DNA of 64,000 bases from Whitmania pigra (GCA_021613335.1 JAJTWR010000053.1:296001-360000); one strand, 5' to 3'. Positions 36,801 to 47,746 are shown, counted from the first letter of the stretch. Program-made: numbers and translations. The notes: a model not told the origin generated them from the sequence alone.

Positions 36801-37519
36801 AGCCCTTTGACCGGTTAAAATAAATAAGACATGGGCTTAGAACTGGTCTTGGATTATTAGCTATTTATGCATAGCAGGACTTGAGTTTCATTTGCCAACC
36901 AATTTTTGAGCATAAAAAAGTCAATTTATTTTTGATTGAATATTTGACTTGGTTTGCTCCACTCGAAGTCTTTTGTATTTTGCAATGTTATCACATCACA
37001 TTAGGATAATTGTCACTCTGAAAATTGCATTTCTTTGTTATTTGTCATTTAAGGAGTTTGGGCTACCACTACTTAGAGTGGAGGCTGAGAGGCAAACTCC
37101 TGGAGCTATATGATACCTACAAGAAGGACAGTGAAGTATGTTTGAGTGCTTGCTTTTAATCAAATTTTCATTTCTCACAGGTCATGTTGCTGTGGTCTTG
37201 CTTAAGAATATGGAGTTAAATTATTTAATATTAAGACATTAGTGCACAATTTGCTTGGATAACTTAATTAGTGCACAATTTGCTTGGATAACTTAATTAA
37301 TAAGTCATGCAGTGACTCTCACACAATAAGTCACTAAACGTTGGTGCAAGGAAATGGCTTAAAGCTTTGTAAACAATGCATGTTGAATTGTTCCTGATGT
37401 TTTTAAAATTGTAGCTTCAACTTATTATTTGTAATGGTTCGTGTTTTTTTTTGCAGTGTTTTGAGGCATACATCAAATCCCTCCCATTAACAAACTCTGA
37501 AAACAAGAAAGATCAATAA
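27888..37519 (+). CDS. Atlastin/GBP-like large GTPase, 13 visible coding exons, P-loop exon not found
   Basis: Atlastins are dynamin-related GTPases that fuse ER tubules. Exons: 27888-28010 (DWMDDPND, TKGIRMWGEPFYIN, the switch-I region), 28410-28559 (VLLMDVQG, the DxxG G3 motif), 29028-29084, 30157-30243 (FVFLIQDLD, at the G4 position), 31083-31221, 31327-31453, 33537-33593 (FQGENLPEQRTLME), 33682-33753, 33811-33864, 33929-34000, 34092-34180, 37054-37135 and 37457-37519 (stop TAA). Phases agree at every join and all borders are GT-AG. Exons after 33.5 kb form the helical middle domain. The chain stops there, with no transmembrane pair and no amphipathic tail, unlike canonical atlastin. The G1 P-loop (GxxxxGKS) exon should precede 27888 but is not in the 860 bp between the retrotransposon and this exon, nor obviously further left. 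Family call is firm; function and completeness are not. Confidence 0.85.
30341..30450 (+). mobile_element. tRNA-derived SINE fragment (low confidence)
   Basis: The stretch TTGGTCAAATGGGTAGCG followed about 50 bp on by GGAACCCAGG resembles the A-box/B-box spacing of the SINE heads seen on the minus strand at about 34700-34620 and 40467-40395. It lies in an intron of the atlastin-like gene. Confidence 0.4.
31825..33235 (-). mobile_element. Tc1/mariner element flanked by TA
   Basis: About 1.4 kb inserted in the atlastin-like intron. TA dinucleotides flank the boundaries (CATAGGGG at the left, CCACTG at the right), and a Tc1 transposase lies inside on the minus strand. The two ends are not strongly inverted copies of each other, so the precise limits are tentative. 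About 235 bp of its right end recurs at 40775-41010 in reverse orientation. Confidence 0.75.
31927..32784 (-). pseudogene. Tc1 transposase, frameshifted
   Basis: The N-terminal helix-turn-helix part is open at 32784-32587 (RRLIREASQGEY...LKDKLDLDVHVRTV). The middle part contains FTDEKKF, the first catalytic Asp, near 32510-32490. The C-terminal part is open at 32281-32054 with QQDNAPIH and DLNPIENVWG. There are 34 residues between the second Asp and the Glu, the classic DD34E spacing of Tc1. The pieces are in different frames, so the gene is dead. It probably derives from a recent insertion, because the motifs are otherwise well kept. Confidence 0.85.
33239..33440 (+). mobile_element. hAT-like terminal fragment
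   Basis: CAGGGGTCTCCAAACTATGGCCCG at 33239 is a typical hAT-superfamily terminus. No matching inverted end was found, so this is a one-ended fragment sitting next to the Tc1 element's right edge. Confidence 0.45.
34570..34700 (-). mobile_element. tRNA-derived SINE copy
   Basis: On the minus strand: GATGGCTCAGGGGGTAGGTG (A-box-like), then about 50 bp later GTATTCGCAACCCAGCC (B-box-like). The copy at 40467-40395 has the same order and spacing (GGCTCAGAGGGTAGCGTG, then GGTTCTCGACCC). Intronic and non-coding. Confidence 0.55.
34723..35579. mobile_element. hAT-like MITE A with near-perfect 8-bp TSD
   Basis: Begins CAGTGATGGGCAAA and ends TTTGCCCATCACTG, exact 14-bp inverted ends. Flanks are TGAAATAT (34715-34722) and TTAAATAT (35580-35587), an 8-bp duplication with one mismatch. 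The subterminal DNA is a run of CAAATCTCAAATCGAATC motifs at both ends. No coding sequence. First of three consecutive elements in this intron. Confidence 0.88.
35594..36084. mobile_element. hAT-like MITE B with perfect 8-bp TSD
   Basis: Starts CAACAGTGGCCAAACTGTGGC and ends GGCCAGCCCTG, so the inverted ends are imperfect, but GTGGCTCT motifs are mirrored at both ends. Flanked by ATATATAC (35586-35593 and 36085-36092). A 97-codon open frame inside shows no known domain. It resembles non-autonomous Charlie-type hAT elements. Confidence 0.75.
36111..36580. mobile_element. hAT-like MITE C
   Basis: Starts CAGGGTTGCC and ends GGCAACCCTG, exact 10-bp inverted termini. Flanking octamers CTATTTAT and CTACTTAC match at six of eight positions, consistent with a decayed 8-bp duplication. 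The 89-codon minus-strand frame inside is hydrophobic low-complexity and is not called a gene. Confidence 0.7.
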
Positions 37520-37530
37520 ACGATAATAAA
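37515..37530 (+). terminator. Poly(A) signals of the atlastin-like gene
   Basis: AATAAA occurs at 37515-37520, overlapping the TAA stop codon, and again at 37525-37530. If the first is used, the 3' UTR would be only some tens of bases. Confidence 0.6.
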
Positions 37531-37729
37531 CTCAGATCTTGATATCTTATTAAAAATTTACTCACTCATTTAAAACAATTACTTATTATTTCATTTGATG
37601 TTAGAAAGGCGACTTTCTAGCTATCAAATTTAGAGCTGGGTTCAAGTAAGTAAGTACTTAAGTAAATTTTATACTTATTACTTACTTAAGTAATTTTTGG
37701 ACGACTTGAAAATTATAAGTAATATTGCC

Positions 37730-38215
37730 AGATGATTACAATGCAGATTTTGTTGACATGGTGAGTGACACTATTTCAAAAGTCAGAGCAATTGTCAGGC
37801 TGTTCAAAAAGAGCCCTTGAAAAATGACTGTTGGCAAAAGAACTGTGAAAAGGAATTGGGAAAACACTTTCTCTGCTCTTGGACATCAAAACTAGATGGA
37901 ACACATTGCTTAAGATGCTCAAACAATTCTTGGAAGCCAGGACACCCATTGATAGAGCTCAATCTAGGATCAAAATGCTTGACAGAGGATGAGGTTGCAG
38001 TTGTGAATCTTATTGTTTAAATGTGAATGTGTGTAAGAGTACAGTCTTGAATTATTTGAATGCAAGTAATATTTTAAGATTTGAAAAGAGATTGAAAGTT
38101 CCAGCTCTGCATGATGGACTCACTGATCTAGCCTTTCTGCATGGAAAACAAAAGTCGGCTGATTATATTAAAGTGTTGCAAAATAATTTCCTGCCTTTTT
38201 GCTGAGAGTATGTAT
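37730..38215 (+). pseudogene. hAT-type transposase fragment, multiply frameshifted
   Basis: Open pieces in alternating frames read VRAIVRLFKKSPLKND, then KTRWNTLLKML, FLEARTP and CLTEDEVAVVNLI. The KTRWN block and the following helical segment are the conserved central region of hAT/ZBED-type transposases. The pieces shift frame several times, and 38023-38205 continues without a catalytic end. A tract of AAGTAAGTACTTAAGTAA at 37640-37690 may mark its 5' terminus. Confidence 0.7.
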
Positions 38216-38290
38216 GGTGCTTATTTTGCACTATAACAATATAATTCAATCCAGTTGCTGTATTTTTAACTGGGTCGGTTGATTTATAAT

Positions 38291-38370
38291 CGCCTTTATT
38301 TGTTTTGAGTGGAGCTTTAATTTTTCTTAGCATCTCATTAAAATGTGTGTCCGTCTCGAACGGTTTTACC
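38291..38370. mobile_element. Solo end of the telomere-bearing MULE-like MITE
   Basis: About 80 bp matching the right end of the 22861-23427 element, including CATCTCATTAAAATGTGTG and terminal CCGTCTCGAACGGTTTTACC. No opposite end or telomere-like core is present here. It proves the MITE is a multi-copy family. Confidence 0.85.
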
Positions 38371-38603
38371 GTTTATGGCAGAAGAATATGAAAAATATCA
38401 ATCCAAAAGTCATTCCATAAGAGGTTGTAATTCATCTGTGAATGCAGCAGCAATTTTATAATTAATTCCACGACCAGTACCATGAAGTCGCAGGCAACAG
38501 GCCTGCTGTCTTTGAACAATCGACCATTAGGACATATTCATTCAACAGTGGTTTCAGATTCACTTTGACCTCTGCTACCTCATTGTGAGATTTATTTTTC
38601 TCG

Positions 38604-39242
38604 ATGCCCCACTCCTTAATTTCTTGCCGCAAAAAGTATGCCCTTGCCAACGGTCGGTACACATGGCGACATAACCAGGTCCTTCGAGAAGTGTGCGAAG
38701 CCGCAAAAGCAGCAGTCTCCAAAGCAAACTCGCGTACGATCGCAAATCAGCAAAAGATTTACTTCTTGCGCGAGGGCTTCGCACACCTCTGCACAAAGAG
38801 ATGTCAAACCCCCAGGCGAGACATTCTTGCAGAGGCAAACGACTGGGCCATCGCAGACGACTTAGAAGGGATGAGGCACTACCCCCAGATGCTGACAGAA
38901 AGTGGCAAGAGGCCGGATCTAGTGCTCTTATCGTCGTTGACGAATGCCATCATTCTGGTGGAGATGACGGTTCCGTGGGAGGACAGGCTGCAATACAGCA
39001 ATGCGCTTAAAGCAGACAAGTATGTAGATCTAACGATGGACCTGAAAGCAAGAGGATACCGCACAGACCTCTACCCCATCGAGTTTGGCGCAAGGTGCTT
39101 GGTCGGCAAGTCGACTTATGCTTTCCTCACTAAGATCAGATTGTCAAGCCGGGAGAGAACAAAGGCTATGACAAGGATGTCTGAGGCCGCTGAAGCGGCT
39201 TCATTCTGGATCTGGCATATGAGGAGCCAGAAGAAGTCTTAA
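38604..39242 (+). pseudogene. C-terminal end of a non-LTR retrotransposon polyprotein (restriction-like endonuclease)
   Basis: A 212-codon open frame reads NGRYTWRHNQVLREV near the start, then KRPDLVLL and, 12 residues on, ILVEMTVPWEDR. The PD...ExT layout is the PD-(D/E)XK-like endonuclease of R2/NeSL-type elements, in which WRHxxVL precedes the nuclease. It is noticeably GC-richer than its surroundings, consistent with recent arrival. The reverse transcriptase and zinc-finger parts are absent, so it is a 5'-truncated copy, as is usual for this class. GC-rich sequence continues to about 39550, probably 3' UTR. Confidence 0.75.
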
Positions 39243-40394
39243 GAGGCCACTACAGGAAACCGGGGAAAGCCGTCGGTCTCCGTTATGAATGATCCACCGA
39301 ACGATGGGGCCAAATCATTGGCCGAGAGACGCGGTATTGTCCGGAGAAACGGCCCAAACTGCGGTCGCGCAAAGGCCCGCGGTCGAGTCTCAAAAATTTC
39401 TATATCCGGCCGGCACTACAAAGAAATTATAAGGTCCAGTTTGCATATATTAAGGTGGTGTGAAGAAGCCACTGAGAGCTTTCATGACCGCTGAAGGCAA
39501 ACTGAGGTGGAGGCGATCGACATAACAAGGCCAATGAGAGCCCCGCATAATCGAAGTTTGCAGACGACAAACAGACTGCATGCTACATGAAGGAGCCATT
39601 GAGAGCTGTCAATGACAGAATTGAATCAAGGAGAAATAAAGACATTTGTGGCCTTGTGAGATCTAGAGGCTCCAGACAGTTATGAGCATGTGGTCGAGTT
39701 TTCACTCTTAAGTTATTCAAAGAAACGAGAGCTTGTGCTGACATACTGCAAATAATTCCAATATTATTTTTTATTTAATACAATTGAAGACGAGGATATT
39801 AAATAATTTTTAGAAGTCAAATTAAAACCTAGTAACAATCACGGCACAGTAAGATAATAAAAAAATGATTATAGATGTAATCTTAAATCAATTAAAATGT
39901 CTCTAAATCTGGGTATAATATAAATGTGGCTATAATCAAGTATTTGCTAATACCTATAATTCAAAAGTTTGTAATTAAGTTGCGAGTGGAAAAATGGCTT
40001 TATTATATGATACTTTCAATCTTTTTAATGCTTTTGCGTACGTTCACTGCTGAATCCTACATCCAATCCAAAAGTATCCGCTTTGAAACCTTTCCCGTCT
40101 TCTTCGTATAGAAGTATAAAATGATAAGTGATAAATGAATGACTCCTAAGGAAGTTAGCAAAACCTCCATCAATTCCTATCATAGGCTGAGATTTGGGAT
40201 GGACACCAAAACCCACTCGAAAGTCAGAGAACCCGTCAGGCAACCCATATGATTAAGATACCTTAACAACTTACCAAATTGAAGATGTATTAATTTAATG
40301 TATACATGTTTATTTGTTTAGCACTGTAAGTGTTAGATTCAAGGTCGTTCAGCCGTTTGTACAGCGATTCATCCCATGGGCGTTTTAAGATGGG

Positions 40395-40500
40395 TCGAGA
40401 ACCGATCAAATAACGACTGCTTCTTTTACCATCGTTCGCTGGCACGCTACCCTCTGAGCCAACTTACACGATGCAATAACCAGGAACAGCGGGGTACAAA
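40395..40500 (-). mobile_element. tRNA-derived SINE copy
   Basis: On the minus strand, TTGGCTCAGAGGGTAGCGTG (A-box-like) followed by GGTTCTCGACCC (B-box-like), same family as the copy at 34570-34700. Overlapping open frames on both strands (40376-40597) are incidental. Confidence 0.55.
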
Positions 40501-40774
40501 TGTCTCCGGGCGCAAGGACGCCAAAATTAATGTTCGTATTATGTACTATTGGTCTAGATAATCTTGCTCTTCTTAGAGTCGCAAGAGACATTGGCAAAAA
40601 TAGATTGTCAAAAACCAGTTTGAGACAGCGAAACGAAGAACTGTGTAAATCGGAAAGTTTATAAATTTGGTTCTTTAAATCTAATATTTTATTACAATTT
40701 GATTTTTCCTTATTCGATGTAATAGATGAAATGTGATTAAACGAGGAGGCGCCAATTTTTTAAGTGCCTTATGT

Positions 40775-41010
40775 ACAGTGCTAGAAATATTGTTACGACA
40801 TACCAACTTTTTATGGATAATTTCCTTACAAATTAACATATCTTGCTGAAGTTTTCAGCAATTATATAAAACACCATTTGTAAGCATCTCTTAGTTATGC
40901 AACGGACTATAATCCAATAAATAAAGCATCGTGCAAAATTTTCTTTCATGTGGGTTAATGGTTCAGGTAAATTATGCAAATGAACCATTTTTGGCCCGGA
41001 AATATTGAAA
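40775..41010 (-). mobile_element. Tc1 right-end fragment
   Basis: Reverse complement of about 33000-33235, starting TA-CAGTGCTAGAAATATTG and including AATGGTTCA...TTATGCAAATGAACC and GGCCCGGAAATATTG. It is followed by a sequence like the element's left end (CACAGGAGTCCGCAATTAA), so two broken copies may be joined here. Confidence 0.75.
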
Positions 41011-41263
41011 TAACACAGGAGTCCGCAATTAAGCGAGTTAACTAATAAGTTTATTAGAGCAATTATTCAGTTTTTAATTTAAGTGTTTAAGGAATGAGGC
41101 ACTTGAGAACGCAAATTGATATTTGGGCTTCTGAATTGCATCCACTGGTTTCGTTGTGTTGTGACGTTTTGACTACCCAGAAAAAGATACTGAGTGCAAA
41201 ATGTACTCCAGATATTAAACTGACATATTGATATTGGGAGCATGTAAAATATATTTATAATTT

Positions 41264-41577
41264 GAGACAATTTTGTCAAATTAAAATATTTATATATACG
41301 GTTAAAAGTATATTAAATTTAATTTTGTAATAGCATTTTGAATGTTTAACAAAAGCGACATTCATTATTTGTAACTATCTTAAATGAGACAGATATTCCA
41401 AATACATATATTATAAATTTTTACTAATTTGTAGAGAATTAAACAACGTTTTGTTTTGAAATTATTTGTTTTATTTTATTTCAACATATACATAATTTAT
41501 TATTATAATAGTGAAGGCGTGGTTTATCTTTGTTTACTAAGGAATGTCGATTAGATATTAAACTGCGATTACTCCAG
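41264..41577 (-). repeat. Dispersed repeat, copy 2
   Basis: Inverted copy of 12546-12860; see that entry. It ends at ACTCCAG, 250 bp upstream of the LRRC51 start codon. Confidence 0.8.
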
Positions 41578-41829
41578 TTGGAGTCGTTTGTGCCTTTCGG
41601 AGACACCATGTTATTATTTACTTTTGAAAATCTACTTTTAAATATTTTCTTGAAATTGAACTTTATTAAAATAGTGCGTAATTGTTTGTTCTAAATCTAA
41701 TTTGCTTAAAAACTGTGTTAAATAAAGTTAATTCTCAAAGCATTGAGGTCAATTTAAGGTCTGTTTTCATAGAAACGCAATCAGCATATCAGAGGTGTTT
41801 TGATCTCAAGTCGACTCTGCTTTGAAAAC

Positions 41830-43395
41830 ATGTTCGTGCAAAATACTAAGAAAGGTCCCAAAAGAGTCATGGGTTACGCAGTTCCTCCTGCCGAAATGGT
41901 GGACTATTCTTTTTTGAAATTGATGGCCGTTTCAGGTAAAATCCAAGCAGTAGCTCACACTTTAATGCACTTACGTGGATTGGCTCTTTTATTAATCCTT
42001 TCCCAAGCTAAACCATTTATTTTGTTGAGTTAAATTTACATTTATTAGAAAATTACATAAATTAATAATAATGTAGTTAATTGTTAATTGCGTTAATTTT
42101 TAGGAATATTTTTTCTAAACTTGTTTTTACTCTCAAGTAAGTTTAATTCCAGATTTGGTACACGAATTGCCAAGAAACAAAAAGGACAAAATGCCTGATG
42201 GGAAGTACCGCGCCACTATAATCAAACTCAACAACAATTTCTTGATCTCCATCAACAACTTCATGGATTCCTTGGGGAACGTTCTGGCGAGACCAGAAGT
42301 CCTGACTTGGATCGATCTTTCCTTCAACGCTCTGGACAAAATTGATCCAGTTAATTAGTTGACAATTAATAACTAATTAATGTTATTGTTTAATTGCTAG
42401 TTTATTACCAATATTCATATTATAATCAGCTGTACCAGCAAAATTCCTTGCAGTTTAAGATGCTGGCTGCTTTAGCCATGGCTGGCCTCAGAATCATACT
42501 TCGACATTTTATTCGATTTCTTAATGCCAACTTAGCCGCACACTTTCATGAACCAAAACTAGGATTCGAACTGATGCCTTTGTGATTACTAGAGCACGGT
42601 GGTTAAATTATCAAACAAGTAATATCTTGATTATTGTGTTCATTACTCAAATGTCTTCAAAAAACGATATTCTTAGTCAATTATTAAAAAGTAATATTAT
42701 TTATATAATAGTAATAATGTTTTATGTTAATATTAATTTGATAACAAGTAAAGCCTAATGACCGGTTATTTGTAATGCGTCACTTGGGAGGTGCTCTCCG
42801 AATTTCCACGCCTCCAGATCCTTCTTCTCCATGGCAATAAAATCGTCGAACCCCACGAAGTTCTGCACCTGGTCCCATGCAAAGCACTCAAGAAACTCGC
42901 CCTACACGGGAATCCGATTGAATCTATTAAGGTTAGAAAAAGTTCGAGAATAAGCGCAAGACAGAAGACAAGAAGAGTTGCCCCAAGTTATGAAGTCGAG
43001 TATTTGGGAAGGTTGAGCGCTAGCATACTATAAGGGTATATACATAATATATACATAACATAAGGGGCTGCTCGCTAAAGAAGCAACGTCGCTAAATAAT
43101 TACTGCCTAAATGTCTCATAAACGGGATCAAGTTATAGCTTACTTTCCGCTTCACTTAATTATATTAATTATATAATTACAATTAATAGTTCATTAAATA
43201 AGACTTAATCAAATCAGTCAAAAGACATTTAAAAAACTTATTCAGAACTACAGGCCTTTTGTCATCTCACTTCTGCCTGATCTCAAGAGCTTTGACATGA
43301 GCCCCGTGACACGCATGGACCTCAACGTCTCCCGCACGCTTTTCCGCGCACCCCGCATACGAACAGCCAAAGAGAAGGATCCTCCAAAGGGTTGA
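41830..43395 (+). CDS. LRRC51: Leucine-rich repeat-containing protein 51
   Basis: LRRC51 is a small LRR protein found in ciliated animals (in human part of the LRTOMT locus); its biochemical role is poorly defined. Four exons: 41830-41935 (starts MFVQNTKKGPK; VDYSF matches the family's LDYSF), 42153-42349 (LARPEVLTWIDLSFNALDKID), 42791-42931 (LQILLLHGNKI and LKKLALHGNPIE, two LRR repeats) and 43246-43395 (NYRPFVISLLPDLKSFDMSPVT, stop TGA). Phases 1, 0, 0 agree across the junctions; the second donor is GTTAAT. Start choice: the first ATG in frame is at 41830. Total about 197 codons, close to the human length. A convergent Piwi gene begins about 830 bp downstream. Confidence 0.93.
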
Positions 43396-44226
43396 GAAGC
43401 CAAAAAGGTCTAGGTACCAACTGCAATTGATTCTCGTCTGGGACTCCTACGTAACCAGGGCAAATCGTTTGCGATTCTTAATAAAATTGTACAGGTGCTT
43501 TCACCGTTTGACTGGACCCATGGTAAAGTTTCTAATAGAAAATAGTATTACTAGCTCATAACGGTTTACAGAGTATCTACGATATCCATGCTAGCTCAAA
43601 CTTTGAACCAAGAGTCTTTGGAAAGAAACATCGTGGACTAAGCACTATCCAACCATTACATACGACCGCATAACTACAACTCTCATAATCGTTCACAGAC
43701 GCCTTTCTCAGCAATATTTAGCTTTTGGTTAACCAGTACAATACCAACCAGTCCAGCGGACCAACACAAAACGTTTATTAATAAAAGTAATTTCAAGACA
43801 AAAGTACTTATGATGCTTTGACTCCAAAATAATATCAAAAAGCAGTTGTAAAAACGTATTTCCTGATATGAATTGCTTAAACTGCCAATACTAAATTAGT
43901 TTTTTTCGTAGGCCAAAGTCAAGTAGAACATATTATGCAGATGATAAACCAATACTTTTTTTTAGCATGATACAAAAATGTACACATAGGAATGTAGATT
44001 AAAATCAGAGGTGAACGACAACGTGGTTATAAGTGATTAAGCTTGTAGCTCTATCAGAATCTGCCACAAACAGCTGCTGTATCTCAGCAAACATCCTTGC
44101 ATCAAAAGCTGTGAAGCAACGAATAATAATAATAAAAACAGTAATAGCAGTGGTAATAATAATAAGGCACATCTCCTACAACGGCAACCATTCGATTGTT
44201 CTTGGCACAGTCGGTAGTCCTGAGCA
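43396..44226. other. Intergenic region between convergent LRRC51 and Piwi genes
   Basis: Both genes end here. AATAAA at 43480-43485, 85 bp after the LRRC51 stop, is the likely poly(A) signal of that gene. The rest is unique AT-rich sequence with short AATAAT runs near 44120; no gene seen. Confidence 0.6.
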
Positions 44227-47200
44227 TTAGAGGAAGAACAGCTTTCTCCGGAGAGCTGGGTGGGGCTGTTCATGGAGACACTGTCCGATGAGGTAAGCCA
44301 CCTTGTGTGCATACTGGCACACTGCTGGTACTCTTATGGCACCCTGATGATTTCATTATGATCCATTTCAAAATATAATGTACTTTATAACTTGGCAACA
44401 ATAAAACTATAGTAATATTAGTAACATTACAAATTGGAATAATTTCTACATATTACTAAACTACAACTAACATGCCTCACCAATAAGATCACTTATCTAG
44501 ACTCAAATAATAATTACTGTTACTGAAATTATAAATTTAAAAATTTGTAGAAACATTTTATTAAAACATGTGTTTAAACATTTTAGCATCAGCAGTCAAA
44601 ATTAATAAATTCATAGATTAAGCACATTCACCATTTCACCATCATCATTGCCACACATAATTCCTTCAAATACAAAATCAATCATTGCAGCCTCATAGAC
44701 ATAAGTGCAACATCGGTACATGCTTAAATAATTTAGTACAATGTAATACTGCATTTGCTGTGCCATAAAGTCTGAAATGGGTCAACCATTGGAGATATAA
44801 AACAATGCACAAGACTCACAGTCCAATTGAAATAGAGGTGGCACTGCTGATAGGTGAGCAGTTGAAGCTCGTCCATTCTCAGGTTGGTGTTGTTGTGGAT
44901 GATGTTGAAGTGAGTCGGTGTCACAGAACCTCCTCTCACATCGTGGTTGATGAGGTAGAAATCCATCCTGGAGACGGACGGGCGTAAGCAGTGGTTGTTT
45001 GAGATGGATTAAAATTTATAATTTCATAAATTAAATGATGTAAATGCCATGATTTTATATGTAATATAACAACAGAAACGTCAATAAATCAAATTGAAAC
45101 AATGGCAACAAGATGAAGCAATCGGAATCTCCAAAACAGCATCTAACAATCCAGAATTCAACTAAGTGCATAATCCTAAAAGATCAGTAGGTGCTAAGAA
45201 GAAGAAGTGCAAGTTACTCTGCAAATGTGCAGCTCAATTTTCACCTTTTCCTCTGCCACAAAACCTTAGAATCAATAGCATGCCCCATTAATACAACCAA
45301 TTACCAATACAATCGATCATCAATCTGAGTTCAAATCCATGCTTTCCTTACCAGGTAGGACGTGTGACTTCGTTGTCAATGACCGTGCCCGGGTAAGGAT
45401 TCCTGTACGTGTTGCCTTCCCTGATGAAGAAACGGGCATTGATCCTCTTCTTGACCACAATGTAGGCCAGCTTGGGACTTGAGAGAGAGAGTTGATAATC
45501 AAGTTGTACTTAACAGGTGCTAATCACAGATTGAGATTATTTAATATTGAGTTTATTTTTTAATTGGATAACTGCTCAAAGGAAAGTCACAGCAATAGCA
45601 TGAGGATATTGTAGCAATTATCTTTAATTATTTATATACTAATAACCACAAGTCAATCTTAAAATTTCAAATTTAAAAGAAAAAAAAAAATCAAAATTTA
45701 CGCCACAATCTTTAAATAAAATTATAAAATTATCCACTGACTGTCCAGAACCACTTACTTGCCAAGATCCTTATTCTGCACTGCACCCAAAGCCTCGTTG
45801 AGTTCAGAATTGATGAGCATGTCGAGCTGTCCGTCCCCAACACCGTCCCTGTACACGATGATCCTCTCACAGGGGAAGTTGTTGGCAATGTGGAACTCCT
45901 TCATGCATTCTTGGAAAGGAATGGAAAGCATTTCAAGCATTTCACAGTTATTTGTAAGTAATCACCTAAGACTGGTTGGTATAAAATGATGTTATTACAA
46001 TATTATAATAATATATAATAAAGTTTAATAACATAAGTAATCAATTATAATAAATAAATAAGTTGTATTTATAAATGCAATTACAGTGAGGAAGTTAGCG
46101 TAATAATAATTATTTAGCCTTAGTTACAAATGCTTGTCACGGTCTGAATATAAAACCTTCACAAAGTCTGGCTTTAAAAATAAGAATAACTAAAGCCATA
46201 GCTTTGACGAGTCAAAAAAGCCAGTCTTAATAATTAAAAGCATCAAACCGCAAACTGTGAAGCTTGCTATAAACATCAACAAATTGGTCACCTAACAAGA
46301 TCGATCTGAAACTGATGAGAATCTCCCTGCCAACAGTGTGTGTTTGCCAGGTCGTATAATACCTGCATAGGAAGATGACGACACATAAAGTGGTTCATGT
46401 TCATCTTCGGTCGGACTTAATTACCACTCAATGTCACAAGACTCATAACGTCCGTTCCTTACCAACTCAAACTCATTCAATATAAGTTGCTAAATTATGT
46501 TAAAATTGACAATTAAAATTATAACTATTATTACTATCATCACAATTATTCTTCTCCTTATTATTATTATTAAAATTAATAACTGATAAACAAAGGTGCT
46601 TCCGTTTCAACGAATGACTCGGAAACCTCCTCACTTGGAGCAGTGAACATCGAGCGATGCGACGATGCCAGCGTAGGAGCAGTTCCTCCTCTGCGAGTCG
46701 TGGTAGGTGTCCACACCGACGACCATCGTCTTGGCCAGGTTCTAATGACCGGGATGGAAACATTGTTGAAGTAACAACAACTACAACAACAGCAGCAGCA
46801 ACAACAACAACAGTAGCAGCAACAACAACAATTGTTAAATAATTAGAATTATTTAAAATAATTGAAATAACATTGCATGCAATCATTAATTAGTAATGGA
46901 ATAAACAAATTTGAATTTGATCACATTACTGTCTTTACAAAATATAATAACAAACATTAACACCAATGTAACAGAAACAGTATATATTATCACGAATAAG
47001 GAAGCAAAGATTGCCCCAAGCCCTCTGTGCAAACTTCCAATGATCAATGGCAAGACATCCGCAAAGAGAATATCATTGGCCGCATAATGATCATGAACAG
47101 GTCATAAAGTGCAATTGGCTGCATAATGATCATGTTCGGGTCATAAAGTGCAATTGGCCGCATAATGATGATCGTGAACAGGTCATAAAGTGCAATTGGC

Positions 47201-47700
47201 TGCATAATGATCATGTTCGGGTCATAAAGTGCAATTGGCCGCATAATGATGATCGTGAACAGGTCATAAAGTCGAACCAACCATATTGTTGATGCTCCAT
47301 GCAGCTCCTCCCATCTTGCAGCACAATTGGAGGGCTATTTTGCAGAGAACAGGAGGCTTCCTGTTGATGACATTGTGACACAGCACGACCTGGCTTGGGA
47401 CTGATTATGTTGGAAATGCAATGTCGATTAACTGCCAGTTAAGGTAGTTGCTATCTTAAAATTGACCTAATGTACTAAGAAGAGTGAATTATAAATTCAG
47501 GACTATAATAATTTAAAATTATTTTGACATTTAGAAATTAATATTATTGGAACCAAAAGGTAAATAATATGTCTGCTCCTGAACCTCTTAAATTTGATTT
47601 TGACACTCGTAACAGATGTAGCAAGTAAATCGCTAATTCCTAAAAAATTATTAAAAATGATATGCAAAACATTACATAATATTAATAAAAATATTACATA

Positions 47701-47746
<46 letters not shown>

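Noticed and set aside
38462..39064. Several overlapping frames on both strands around the endonuclease fragment
   Set aside because: Shadows in a GC-richer segment; only the 38604-39242 frame contains the PD...E.T and WRH motifs.
47044..47292. Open frames on both strands with repeating peptide
   Set aside because: They are the intronic minisatellite read through; no start context or homology.
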